Below, one piece after another: positions 32,705-41,044 of a stretch of 64,000 nucleotides of DNA. The stretch spans positions 1 through 64,000 of the forward strand of contig NZ_ADGX01000021.1 of NCBI RefSeq assembly GCF_000177675.1. Direction: 5' to 3'. The notes below the pieces were generated by a model that did not search any database, was not told where the DNA came from, and saw nothing but the letters and a program-made list of their open reading frames with translations. The position numbers and the translations under genes are program-made. The number at the start of each line of letters is the position of its first letter. Position 1 is the first letter of the stretch. The stretch comes from Parafrankia sp. EUN1f. Its GTDB lineage: Bacteria; Actinomycetota; Actinomycetes; Frankiales; Frankiaceae.

Positions 32705-35410
32705 TCACCTCCGCCGGAGAGCATGCTTCAGAACAGGTAGCGGGTCGACGTCCCTCTGGGAGAATTTCAGCTCCCAGTCCGCCACCAAAATCATACGGTT
32801 GAGCGGGACACCGTCCTTCACAGCCTCGGCCACCGCGGCCCGAAGGCTGCCGAGCAGCGCCTGCATCGAAAGGTTCCGCTGCTGCGGCGCCCTGTCCCCC
32901 AACCGGGAACTAATGGCGTACTCAAACAGATGCTCTGTCGCGTTGGGATGCACCCATACCTTCTGGGCCCCCAGGTCCATCTCGAAAGATCTTGGTATCG
33001 CGGTGTCAGGGTACTCCGGCTGAGTTCCCCTGACCTGGTCCCAGACTGTTCCCGTCCGAGTATCCGGCGCGAGGAGTCCCTTGGCCGGCGCCGTATCGGC
33101 GACGACCGGCCCATCCGTCGCTTCCGCGCCACGCAGGGCCCCTCCGGGGTCCGAGACCCTCGACCGAGCCTCGGCATCGGCGACGGCAGCATCGGATATG
33201 GGACCGCTCATCACCGAGGTGATGTCACTCTGGACCTTTGCAACTTGCTCCGGCCCCACTGCGGGCGCCGCGTCGGCGCTGTCAGCATCGGCGCCGCGCT
33301 GTTCCGGGACCACGGCTTCGATCTGACCGATGACGCTCGCGGCCTCCCGCAGTCTGGCCGCCGCCGCCGGGCTCGGTGTGTCTTCTGCGCTCTCCTCGGC
33401 GGCCTCCTTGCCCTTCACCTCGGTGCGTTGGACCCTGACTTCGAGGCGGCCGCCGGCAACAACCACGCGGCCCGTGTAGGCGTGCCCGGCCGCGGTCACC
33501 GAGGCGGTCGCGATCGTCCCGCCGGCACCCGGCCGCCGTATGTTCGTCCCGTTCGCAGCGCCCGCCGCGGTTTCCCCGCCCGTGCCGGTTTCTTCGTCGC
33601 GCCCCGGACGGAGCCTGCCGAGGAGGCGCCGGCCCAGCGAGGCGAGCCAGTCGGCGACGCGGTCGAGGGCACCGTCGACGACGCCGCGGACACGGCCGAC
33701 GACGTCCCGTACCGGGGCGGCGATGTCGCCGAGGCCGAGCAGGCGGGCGAGGAAACCGAGGACGACCGGGACGCTGCGGGCGAGTGCCTGCTCGACGGCG
33801 TTCGCGGCGTCCCCGATAGAGCCGGCGGCGATCTTGGCGATGGAGTCGAAGACCGAGGTGGCGAAGGCGGCGAGCTGCTGGGCCCGTTCGATGAAGAACT
33901 GGACCGTGTTGTAGGCGGCGATGATCGCCTGGATGACGGCGCCGGCCGGGTTGAACATCGAGATCAGCCGGGTGACGGCGGCGCCGACCACGGAGCGGGC
34001 CACCCAGTCGCGGATGCCGCCGAGCACCGTGTCGAGCAGGCCCGTCGCCGATTCCATGATCTTGTCGACGACGGCACCGAGCCCACCGGTGATGATCCGC
34101 TGCACCCAGTCGACGGCGGTCTCCATCGCGCGCACGACCCGCTCGCCGAGCAGCCGGACCAGCCGGGTGCGCAACGCCGACCAGCTCAGCCCGAGCAGGT
34201 CCAGCACGACCGAGACGATGCCGTTCAGATCGAGGCGGGCGGGTATGCGCACCGCGCCGCGCAGGGCGCCCGTCAGCCAGCCGAGCAGCCCGGACTGCAG
34301 ATGCGTACCGATGTTGCCGACGAACTGCCCCAGGCCCGTACGTACGGCGGCGGCGAGGTTGCCCGCGAAACGCACCGGGTCGTTCACGATCGTGCCGAGC
34401 ACGTCGCCGGCACGCCGGATGATGGCCATCACCTGCTCGCCGGCACCGCCGGCCAGCGCGAGCGCGCCCTCGAAGACGAACTCCATCACCTTGCCGGCCG
34501 CCGAGCGGGCGAAGCCGAGCAGGGCCTGCAGCGGCGGCCCGAAGACGCCGGCGATCTTCGCCCAGGCGCCGGCCGGGTCCGCGAGGTCGGTGATGTCGAG
34601 CGCGTCCCAGGCCCGGCTGAACAGGGCGCGGATCGCCTCCCAGCTGAGCCCGAGCTTGGGCACCTCAGCCTCGAACCAGGCGGACGCCCGCTCCAGCGCG
34701 CCCGACCGGTTCAGGTTCTCGAAGATTTCCTGGCCGCGCGGCACCAGCTCGAGGAAGCCGCCGACCAGGGTTGCCGCGGAGCGCGGCACCTCGGTTCCGG
34801 TGAGCACGTCCCGGCCGAGGACGACACCGAGCAGCTTGTAGGCGGGCATCCGGTGCGCGTACGACGTCAGCCCGGACAGTGCCCTGTCCCGCGCCCCCGC
34901 CGCCAGGTCGGACACTCCGGCGGTCACGTCGTCGAGCAGGCCGCGTGCCACCGTCACCGCCGCGCCGTTCGCCGCGGGCGCCGGCCGGCGGGACACCGCC
35001 GGATCCCGGGACACCGCGGGTTGGCGGGACGGTGAAGGCCGCTGAGGTGCCGTGGAGGGTTGGGACGCCGTAGCGGGTTGGGAAGCCGAGGAGTGGCGGT
35101 ACGCCGACGGCTGGCAGGAAACCGGCGGCTTCGCCACGGCCAGCCCTGGCACCCCGGCGCGCAGCCGCCCGTCCGACTCTGTCTGCTCACGCTGCTCACG
35201 CAGCAAAATGGCCGCCGCCCGGTTCCCGGCGCTGCGCTGCAGGCCGAGCAGCGGATGCCCCGGGGGTGGAACTGACCGGGGTGATGCCATCCGGTTGGCA
35301 GCCGGCCCTGGTCGGTCAGCCGCCGGGTGCCGGACAGCTGCCGGGTGCCGGTCGGCTGGCGAACGCCGGTCAGCCGCGGCGGGCGGCATCAGCGCCGATC
35401 CCGTGCTCAC
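32705..35410 (-). CDS. eCIS cargo/effector: LQRxAGN N-terminus, long amphipathic helices, novel C-terminal domain
   Basis: 901 aa from GTG 35410 (GTGA overlap with the DUF4157 gene). Pro-rich N-terminus, then HPLLGLQRSAGNRAAAILL (~50-68), the LQRxAGN motif shared by DUF4157 and other eCIS proteins and probably tied to loading. Residues ~145-600 are repeated amphipathic helices (VGGFLELVPRGQEIFENLNR, ALLGFARSAAGKVMEFVFEG, GLLDTVLGGIRDWVARSVVG), seen in many large CIS-locus proteins. A Gly/Ala/Glu linker follows (~600-780). The last ~110 residues (FEMDLGAQKVWVHPNATEHL, LSMQALLGSLRAAVAEAV, MILVADWELKFSQRDVDPLP) form a separate module I do not recognise; a nuclease or deaminase-like toxin is possible. 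Its DNA is less GC-rich than the rest. Confidence 0.65.
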   Translation of the reverse strand: MSTGSALMPPAAADRRSPADRHPAAVRHPAADRPGPAANRMASPRSVPPPGHPLLGLQRSAGNRAAAILLREQREQTESDGRLRAGVPGLAVAKPPVSCQPSAYRHSSASQPATASQPSTAPQRPSPSRQPAVSRDPAVSRRPAPAANGAAVTVARGLLDDVTAGVSDLAAGARDRALSGLTSYAHRMPAYKLLGVVLGRDVLTGTEVPRSAATLVGGFLELVPRGQEIFENLNRSGALERASAWFEAEVPKLGLSWEAIRALFSRAWDALDITDLADPAGAWAKIAGVFGPPLQALLGFARSAAGKVMEFVFEGALALAGGAGEQVMAIIRRAGDVLGTIVNDPVRFAGNLAAAVRTGLGQFVGNIGTHLQSGLLGWLTGALRGAVRIPARLDLNGIVSVVLDLLGLSWSALRTRLVRLLGERVVRAMETAVDWVQRIITGGLGAVVDKIMESATGLLDTVLGGIRDWVARSVVGAAVTRLISMFNPAGAVIQAIIAAYNTVQFFIERAQQLAAFATSVFDSIAKIAAGSIGDAANAVEQALARSVPVVLGFLARLLGLGDIAAPVRDVVGRVRGVVDGALDRVADWLASLGRRLLGRLRPGRDEETGTGGETAAGAANGTNIRRPGAGGTIATASVTAAGHAYTGRVVVAGGRLEVRVQRTEVKGKEAAEESAEDTPSPAAAARLREAASVIGQIEAVVPEQRGADADSADAAPAVGPEQVAKVQSDITSVMSGPISDAAVADAEARSRVSDPGGALRGAEATDGPVVADTAPAKGLLAPDTRTGTVWDQVRGTQPEYPDTAIPRSFEMDLGAQKVWVHPNATEHLFEYAISSRLGDRAPQQRNLSMQALLGSLRAAVAEAVKDGVPLNRMILVADWELKFSQRDVDPLPVLKHALRRR

Positions 35411-36045
35411 ATGCCCTCCGCGGGCTCTTCCTCCTCCGGCAGCGGAGCGGCCTCACGGGCCACCTGGGCGCCGACCGCGGCGGCCTCCCGCTCGGCAGGG
35501 TCGTCCGGATGGCTGACCGTGCCGCCGGGCCCGCCGGCACCGCTCGTCTGCTGCACGACGTGGGTGAGCTCGTGGGCCAGCAGACCGCGCCCGGTCGGCG
35601 AGGTCGGGTCGTACCGCCCGGGCGAGAAGAAGACGTCGGTGCCGGTGGTGAACGCCTCCGCCTGCACCGCTCGGTTCAGGGTCGCCGCCGCGCCGTCGGT
35701 GTGGATCCGCACGGCCGACAGGTCTGCGCCGAGATGGCCTTCCATCTCCGCCCGCACCGGTTCGGGCAGCGGGGCACCCGCTCCGCGCCGCGCCTCGATC
35801 GCCGCCCCGATCTCCGGGTCCAGCGGGCCGGCGCCCTGCGACCGCAGGGCGCTACGCAACACCGCCATCGCGGCCCCGGAGGACCGGCCGCCCTCAGCCA
35901 TCGAGGAACCGACCTGCAGCATGCGCCCGAACGCCGCATTGCCCACCCGCACATGGAGGGCGGCGGGAACCCGCTCCCGGCCGACCGCGGCGGGCCGACG
36001 CACGGCCGGCGCCGCCGAGCGGCCGTCAAGCTGCTCGTGTTCCAT
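35407..36045 (-). CDS. DUF4157 (eCIS core) putative metallopeptidase
   Basis: 212 aa from ATG 36045 with GGAGGAG 7 nt upstream; the frame is open 15 codons further. DUF4157 follows a Pro/Ala-rich start: LPEPVRAEMEGHLGADLSAV, RIHTDGAAATLNRAVQAEAF, TTGTDVFFSPGRYDP and GLLAHELTHVVQQTS, the HExxH zinc motif of this family. The C-terminus is acidic (PLPEEEEPAEGM). DUF4157 proteins are markers of eCIS loci; the domain may cut or load cargo. The next gene is a cargo protein coupled by GTGA. Gap of 217 nt to the AAA gene upstream, so a promoter may lie there. Confidence 0.85.
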   Translation of the reverse strand: MEHEQLDGRSAAPAVRRPAAVGRERVPAALHVRVGNAAFGRMLQVGSSMAEGGRSSGAAMAVLRSALRSQGAGPLDPEIGAAIEARRGAGAPLPEPVRAEMEGHLGADLSAVRIHTDGAAATLNRAVQAEAFTTGTDVFFSPGRYDPTSPTGRGLLAHELTHVVQQTSGAGGPGGTVSHPDDPAEREAAAVGAQVAREAAPLPEEEEPAEGM

Positions 36046-36262
36046 GGAAGGCTCCTCCCGGAGACGGACGCATCGATCGGTTCCCACCAGCAGGCAGCGC
36101 CGCCCCGCCCGCGGACAATGGACGTCCAGAAGACGGACGGCTTTCCGCGGGCCGACATCTCCACCAAACAGTGTGGCCGTTCTGCCAGCACGCGAAAACC
36201 TCGGTGCCCGTCCGCACGCGGGAGGTTGCCCGAACGGGCAGCCACCGGTTCACTCGCGGTGT

Positions 36263-37492
36263 TCAGCGTGGGATCAGCGGGAAATAAGGGCCGAACTCGT
36301 CCGCGAGGCAGAGGCGGCCGAGTTTGCGGTATTCGAGCGCGACCGCGGTGACGATCTCGCGCATGTCCACCACCTGGCCGTTCGCCGCGCCCAGGTAGGC
36401 CGCGGTCACCGCCGCGTTGCGGATGTCGCCGCCGGCCAGCCCGAAGGCCTTCGCGCAGAACTCCAGGTCCACATCGGTGGCCAGCGGCACCCCGGCGAGC
36501 ATCCGCCGCCACAGGGCGAGGCGCTGCTCGGCGTCCGGCCGGGTGAACTCCGCGACCACCGACAACCGGCGGCGGAACGCGTCGTCAAGGTTCGCGGCCA
36601 GGTTCGTCGCCAGGACGGCCACCCCGTCGAACGACTCGATTCGCTGCAGCAGGTAGGCGACCTCGACGTTGGCGTAACGGTCGCGGGCGTCGGAGACCTC
36701 GGAACGTTTCCCGAAAAGAGCGTCCGCCTCGTCGAAGAACAGCACCGCGTTCAGCCCCTCCGCGCCGACGAAGATGCGTTCCAGGTTCTTCTCCGTCTCG
36801 CCGATGTACTTGTCGACGACCCCGGACAGGTCGATGACGTACATGTCGACACCGAGAGCGCCCGCGACGACCTCCGCCGCCATGGTCTTGCCGGTGCCCG
36901 ACTCGCCGACGAACAGTGCGGTGACGGCCTCACCTCGGCCACCGCCGCGACGCAGCCCCCAGTCGTCGAGAACCCGGCCGCGGTGGGCCGCCCGTCCGGC
37001 CAGGTGGCGCAGGGTGGTGAGAGTACGCGGCGGCAGCACCAGGTCGTCCCAGCCGACCGCAGGGCTGATCCGGCGGGCCAGCCGCTCCAGCCCGGTGGCG
37101 TTCTGCGCCCGTGCCGCCGCGACCAGCCACTCGACCCGCGGCGGTGCGACCGGCCGCGCCGCCTGTGACCCCTGCGGCTCGGGCGACGGCTGCGGCTCCC
37201 GCGACGGCTGCGGCTCGGGCGACGGCTGCAACTCCGCCAGCTCCGGCAGCTCCGGCAGCTCCGGCAGCTCCGGCGCATCCTGCTCCGGGCCACCTTCCAG
37301 GACGCGGGCGGACAGCCTGGAGGCGACGACCGCCCGGCGCACCTGGCGGGGCGCGAGCCGCAGGGATGCGAGCTCGCCGGGCATCGGCGCGCCCAGCTCG
37401 GCGGCCCACACCGCGGCCTGCGCGCCGGCCCCCAGAGGAAGCACGTCATCGATCAACGGCACCGGTCCGGGGGTCTCCGGATCCCACGCCCC
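36263..37492 (-). CDS. AAA+ ATPase domain of the eCIS assembly ATPase (C-terminal part, frameshifted)
   Basis: This frame carries the catalytic half of an Afp15-like AAA+ ATPase, about 410 aa: FVGESGTGKTMAAEVVAGAL (Walker A), VVDKYIGETEKNLERIF, LNAVLFFDEADALFGKRSEV (Walker B, DEAD), VAVLATNLAANLDDAFRRRL (sensor 1 and Arg finger), LAGGDIRNAAVTAAYLGA (sensor 2), all intact. Before it sit VPLIDDVLPLGAGAQAAVWA and a Pro/Glu/Leu repeat. The coding frame joins the N-terminal fragment at the C5 run 37489-37493: with one more C (a G in the gene), LYGRG would continue as AWDPETPGPVPL. The shift destroys the full-length product unless slippage corrects it. The frame is open upstream to 38278 but not protein-like there. 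Confidence 0.8.
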   Translation of the reverse strand, partial: GAWDPETPGPVPLIDDVLPLGAGAQAAVWAAELGAPMPGELASLRLAPRQVRRAVVASRLSARVLEGGPEQDAPELPELPELPELAELQPSPEPQPSREPQPSPEPQGSQAARPVAPPRVEWLVAAARAQNATGLERLARRISPAVGWDDLVLPPRTLTTLRHLAGRAAHRGRVLDDWGLRRGGGRGEAVTALFVGESGTGKTMAAEVVAGALGVDMYVIDLSGVVDKYIGETEKNLERIFVGAEGLNAVLFFDEADALFGKRSEVSDARDRYANVEVAYLLQRIESFDGVAVLATNLAANLDDAFRRRLSVVAEFTRPDAEQRLALWRRMLAGVPLATDVDLEFCAKAFGLAGGDIRNAAVTAAYLGAANGQVVDMREIVTAVALEYRKLGRLCLADEFGPYFPLIPR

Positions 37493-38760
37493 CGCCCGTA
37501 CAGCACCACCGGCAGAGGCGGCAGCGTCCCATCGCCTCCGGCGGCGGCGCGGACAAGCAGCCCACGCGCCGCGGGGTCGAGCATCCCGGTCGGGCCGGCG
37601 ACCAGCACGGCCCCGGCCAGCCGTGCCTCCCGGACGGCGACGGCGAGCGTCGCCGCGACACCGCCGAGCCGGTCGGCGGTCGGCACCGCAGCGGAGCCTG
37701 AGCCACCGCTCGTGCCGGTCTCCCCGCCCTCGCCCGCCCCGACGTCGCCACTGCCGGCGGCCCCTCCGGCCGGGTCCGCGACACGGGCCAGTCCCGGCGC
37801 GGAAAGATCCAGGCCGATGGCGCGGCGCCCGGCCCGGCGGCAGGCGGACAGCGCGGCAGCGAGCCCGTCCGCACCGGGTGTGGTCCGCAGGTAGACGAGC
37901 CTCGGGTCGACAGGCTCGACACCGTCCGGCCTGGCTTCGTCCAGCCCGTTGTCGGACGTCCGGGCGTCGGCCGCCGGACGAGCCTGGAGCACCCGCGGGT
38001 CTGGCAGGCGCGGTGGGCGCGGTGGCGTGCTGAGGAAGCGGGCCACCCGCCGGACCACCGGATCGTCGACGTCCGGAGCGTCGGTCAGCACCTCGGCCAG
38101 CACCGGGCCCGGGTCGTCCACGCCGAGCAGGTGGGCGGTGACCCGGTCCGGCACGCGCAGCGACCTGGTCAGGAACGGGCGGTCGGCGTCCTCCACGACA
38201 AGCAGTCCGGTGGCGAGCAGCGGGGCGCCGGGCGCGCACCGGGCGCGGGCCGCGCCGTCGATCGGCGAACGCCCGCACAGTTCCAGGGCGAGGCCGGGGC
38301 TGGCTCGGCGGCGGGTCACGTCGTCGTGCAGATAGCCGTAGAACTTCTCGAACCGGGCGTCCAGGTCCGGGGCCAGCGCGACCAGCAAGATGTCGACATC
38401 GAGCCCGCTCAGCCCGCAGCTGCCCGCGAGCTCTCGAAGCCGCAGCCGACTGCCCCGCTCCCGCGCCACCGCGGCGGCCCGCTCCACCTCGGCCGCAAGA
38501 TCGTCCGAACCCGCATTCTGATCGCCTGAAGCCGGATCCGCCGGATCGGCCGGGCCGGGTGCGCCCGGCGGAGCCGGCGCGGCCTGGGTCGGGGTGCGGA
38601 GCAGGAGGGCGTCGATGTGGCTGTCGCTGAGGTAGAGGCCGCGGAAGGAGTCGTCGGGCTCCGGGTCGACGGCGCGCCGGGCGGCGACGGCCCCGCGGAC
38701 CTGGGCCTCGACCACGGCGAGCCGGCCCAGCAGATCGGCCAGCGAGTCGTCCCCGTGCAC
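37453..38760 (-). CDS. N-terminal part of the eCIS AAA+ ATPase, cut by a frameshift
   Basis: 435-aa frame from GTG 38760. Residues 1-~420 are the ATPase's N-terminal domains (SLADLLGRLAVVEAQVRGAV, GLYLSDSHIDALLL, LRELAGSCGLSGLDVDILLV, LAPDLDARFEKFYGYLHDDV, VRRVARFLSTPP), the winged-helix-like N-terminus typical of CIS AAA proteins, followed by a substrate- or rudiment-AAA segment (LVYLRTTPGADGLAAALSAC, GAVLVAGPTGMLDPAARGLL, LPVVLYGRG). Homology ends at the G5 tract (plus strand C5, 37489-37493), and 12 unrelated residues follow. The two ORFs overlap and are one gene of ~830 aa. It starts 9 nt after the DUF4255 stop, so it is in the same operon. Confidence 0.75.
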   Translation of the reverse strand: MHGDDSLADLLGRLAVVEAQVRGAVAARRAVDPEPDDSFRGLYLSDSHIDALLLRTPTQAAPAPPGAPGPADPADPASGDQNAGSDDLAAEVERAAAVARERGSRLRLRELAGSCGLSGLDVDILLVALAPDLDARFEKFYGYLHDDVTRRRASPGLALELCGRSPIDGAARARCAPGAPLLATGLLVVEDADRPFLTRSLRVPDRVTAHLLGVDDPGPVLAEVLTDAPDVDDPVVRRVARFLSTPPRPPRLPDPRVLQARPAADARTSDNGLDEARPDGVEPVDPRLVYLRTTPGADGLAAALSACRRAGRRAIGLDLSAPGLARVADPAGGAAGSGDVGAGEGGETGTSGGSGSAAVPTADRLGGVAATLAVAVREARLAGAVLVAGPTGMLDPAARGLLVRAAAGGDGTLPPLPVVLYGRGRGIRRPPDRCR

Positions 38761-38769
38761 GGGTGGCGC

Positions 38770-39450
38770 TCAGAGCTCCTGGACGCGCCGGGTCCGCGGA
38801 CCGGCGCCCGCCGGCCTGCTCCCGGGCGGTGGCGGCGCGGCCGGCGCGCGCGGGTCGGTGGCCGAGGCGCGCAGGTGCACCTCGGGGTCGGCCGCGACCA
38901 GCTTGCGCACCGGTTCCACCCGGGCGGGGTCGAACGGCGCGACCACGACGAGGTCCAACGACGGCTTGAGCTCACCGCCGAGGGCGTTCCACACGTCGGC
39001 GATGCCGCGGTCCGCGCCGGTGGGCAGCGCGAGCTGCAGCAGCACCGGGATCGGCTGATCGACCAGCGCCCCGCGCAGGTACTCGGCGGGCACCGCGTCG
39101 TGCCGCAGCAGCGCGGCGAGCAGGGCGGAGAGCAGCCGGTGCTCGTCCTCCGGGCGGGACGTCCACGCGGTGAGCAGATAGGACAGCCGCAGCCGGCGCG
39201 GCGGCGGCCGGCGCGCGACGATCCGGCCGGCGCCGTCCCGGACCTGCTCGAAGGCGATCTCGCGGCGCGCCACATCCTCCCGGATGTCGTAGAGGAACGC
39301 GTCGATGCACGGCCCACCGCGCCGGGCCGCCCACTCCCGGGTCGGAGCGTCGAAGAGGACCTCCGTGTCACCGCCGGCCACGGCTTCGGCGGCGAGCAGC
39401 GCGGCGAGCGTCGCGTCCACGTCATGGATCATCGCCTCAGACGGTGACAT
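38770..39450 (-). CDS. DUF4255 (Pvc16-like) tail-completion protein
   Basis: 226 aa from ATG 39450; ATG 39432 (MIHDVDATL) is the alternative and matches the usual family start. DUF4255 pattern: IHDVDATLAALLAAEAV, FLYDIREDVARR, RRLRLSYLLTAWTSRPEDEH, LLSALLAALLRHDAVPAEYL, VLLQLALPTGADRGIADVWN, ALGGELKPSLDLVVVAPFDP. Pvc16/Afp16-type proteins cap the tube end and end sheath growth. First gene of the minus-strand eCIS operon; the 152 nt before the divergent hydrolase gene must hold both promoters. Confidence 0.85.
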   Translation of the reverse strand: MSPSEAMIHDVDATLAALLAAEAVAGGDTEVLFDAPTREWAARRGGPCIDAFLYDIREDVARREIAFEQVRDGAGRIVARRPPPRRLRLSYLLTAWTSRPEDEHRLLSALLAALLRHDAVPAEYLRGALVDQPIPVLLQLALPTGADRGIADVWNALGGELKPSLDLVVVAPFDPARVEPVRKLVAADPEVHLRASATDPRAPAAPPPPGSRPAGAGPRTRRVQEL

Positions 39451-39602
39451 CCGGGCACCGCCCGCCGCAAGAACGCACCCGGCCCGTCCGCGCTGCCCGT
39501 TCGTGCCGCATCTTCGGGCTGCGCGTTCGGGCAACGAGACGAGGCGAAACATCTGCGCGTGCGACGGTTCCGCCGGCCGCGTGATCGACGTAGCGTCAGC
39601 TC

Positions 39603-41036
39603 ATGGCGAGGTACAGCGCCGCGGACATCTACGGCTACGCCCGCGCGGCGGGTTTCACTCCGGACCAGGCGGTGACGATGACCGCCATCGCCCTGGCCGA
39701 GTCGGGCGGTGACGGCTCCGCCCACGCGACCCGCGGGGAGGACTCCCGCGGCCTGTGGCAGATCAACATGAACGCCCACCGCCAGTGGGCCGACCAGAAA
39801 GCCTACGACCCCGCGGTCAACGCGAAGCTCGCCTACGAGGTCTCCCGCGGCGGCCGGGACGTCTCGCCGTGGACCACCACCCACGGCCTCGACGACGCCC
39901 GTTACCTCGACTACCGTGCCCAGGCCGAGCGGGCGGCCCAGCTGGCCGGCGAAGGCCAGGCCCACGGCAACTGGGCGGGGACGGCCGGCTACGGCCATCA
40001 GCTCACCGCCGCCGGGGACGCCGGCGACGGCCACCTCGACGAGACGACGGCCCGTTTTCTGCAGGCAGCGCTCGCGCAGGCCGGTGACAAGTACGTCTAC
40101 GGGGCCGAGGCGCACCTCGACGACCCCGACCCGACCGCGTTCGACTGTTCGGAGCTGACCCAGTGGGCGGCCGCGCAGGCGGGTGTCGAGATCCCCGACG
40201 GGGCCGCGGCCCAGTACGAGGAGCTGCGCACCCACGGGCACGAGATCTCCGTCGACGACGCGCTGCGCACCCCGGGCGCGCTGCTGTTCCGCGCCGACCC
40301 GAACGGCTACATCAGCCACGTGGCGATCAGCCTGGGTGACGGCCGCACGATCGAGGCGCGCAACTCGCGCCTGGGGGTCGGCGTGTTCGACAACCGCGGC
40401 GACTGGCTGAACCGGGCCGCGGTGCTGCCGGGGCTGTCCGGCCCGGTCGGCGCCGGGGCACCGCCTGGCGGGTACTCGGGCAGCTCCCTGTCCCTGGCCG
40501 GCGGGCTCGGCACCGAGGCCGGCGGGGCGGACGGCGACGGCGACGGCCTCACCGACGCGCTGGAGAGCCAGCTCGGTACGGACTCCGCTGCCGTCGACAG
40601 CGACCACGACAACCTGTCGGACATCTACGAGCTGCTGCGCGTGGGCTCGGACCCGACATCCGCCGACTCCGACCATGACGGGCTGCCCGACTCGGCCGAG
40701 CTCGCCCTCGGGAGCAGCCCCACGAACCCGGACAGTCTCGGTGCCGGTCACCTCGACGGGGCGACCGGGCCGACGGCGGCGCTCGACAGCGATCACGACG
40801 GGATCACCGACGACCTGGAGCGGGTGCTGGGGACGGACCCGAGCCTGATGGACTCCGACGGTGACGGCCTGCTCGACGGTGCGGAGCACCAGCTCGGTCT
40901 CGACCCGCTGGCCTTCGACCACCTCGACCCCGCCGGCACCGGTTCCGGCACCGGTGCCGGTGCCGGTGGCAGTACCTCCCTCACCCATCATGTGGACACG
41001 GGTACCGGCGGCCTCGACGGACACACGGTCCTTTGA
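39603..41036 (+). CDS. Lytic transglycosylase-like/NlpC-P60 peptidoglycan hydrolase with thrombospondin-3-type calcium repeats
   Basis: 477 aa. Residues 1-~130 are a lysozyme/transglycosylase-like domain (AVTMTAIALAESGGDGSA with catalytic-type Glu, GLWQINMNAHRQWADQKAYD). Residues ~150-270 are NlpC/P60: FDCSELTQWAAAQAG (Cys ~181), ISHVAISLGDGRTIEARNS (His ~239). The C-terminal third holds TSP3-like calcium repeats (DGDGDGLTDALESQLGTD, DSDHDNLSDIYELLRVGSD, SDHDGLPDSAELALGSSP, LDSDHDGITDDLERVLGTD). No signal peptide, so it stays in the cytosol or leaves by lysis or injection. It faces away from the eCIS operon across 152 nt. I propose a role in opening the wall for release or delivery; it could also be a cargo. 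Confidence 0.8.
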   Translation: MARYSAADIYGYARAAGFTPDQAVTMTAIALAESGGDGSAHATRGEDSRGLWQINMNAHRQWADQKAYDPAVNAKLAYEVSRGGRDVSPWTTTHGLDDARYLDYRAQAERAAQLAGEGQAHGNWAGTAGYGHQLTAAGDAGDGHLDETTARFLQAALAQAGDKYVYGAEAHLDDPDPTAFDCSELTQWAAAQAGVEIPDGAAAQYEELRTHGHEISVDDALRTPGALLFRADPNGYISHVAISLGDGRTIEARNSRLGVGVFDNRGDWLNRAAVLPGLSGPVGAGAPPGGYSGSSLSLAGGLGTEAGGADGDGDGLTDALESQLGTDSAAVDSDHDNLSDIYELLRVGSDPTSADSDHDGLPDSAELALGSSPTNPDSLGAGHLDGATGPTAALDSDHDGITDDLERVLGTDPSLMDSDGDGLLDGAEHQLGLDPLAFDHLDPAGTGSGTGAGAGGSTSLTHHVDTGTGGLDGHTVL

Positions 41037-41044
41037 CTCGGGAG

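Noticed and set aside
32930-35035. 701-aa plus-strand ORF opposite the cargo
   Set aside because: Composition is Arg/His/Asp/Gly as in antisense frames; the minus frame has operon couplings and a known motif.
20107-39450. Prophage or type VI secretion system
   Set aside because: No capsid, portal, terminase, holin or integrase genes, and no TssJ/L/M or ClpV; DUF4157, DUF4255 and the AAA+ gene point to eCIS.
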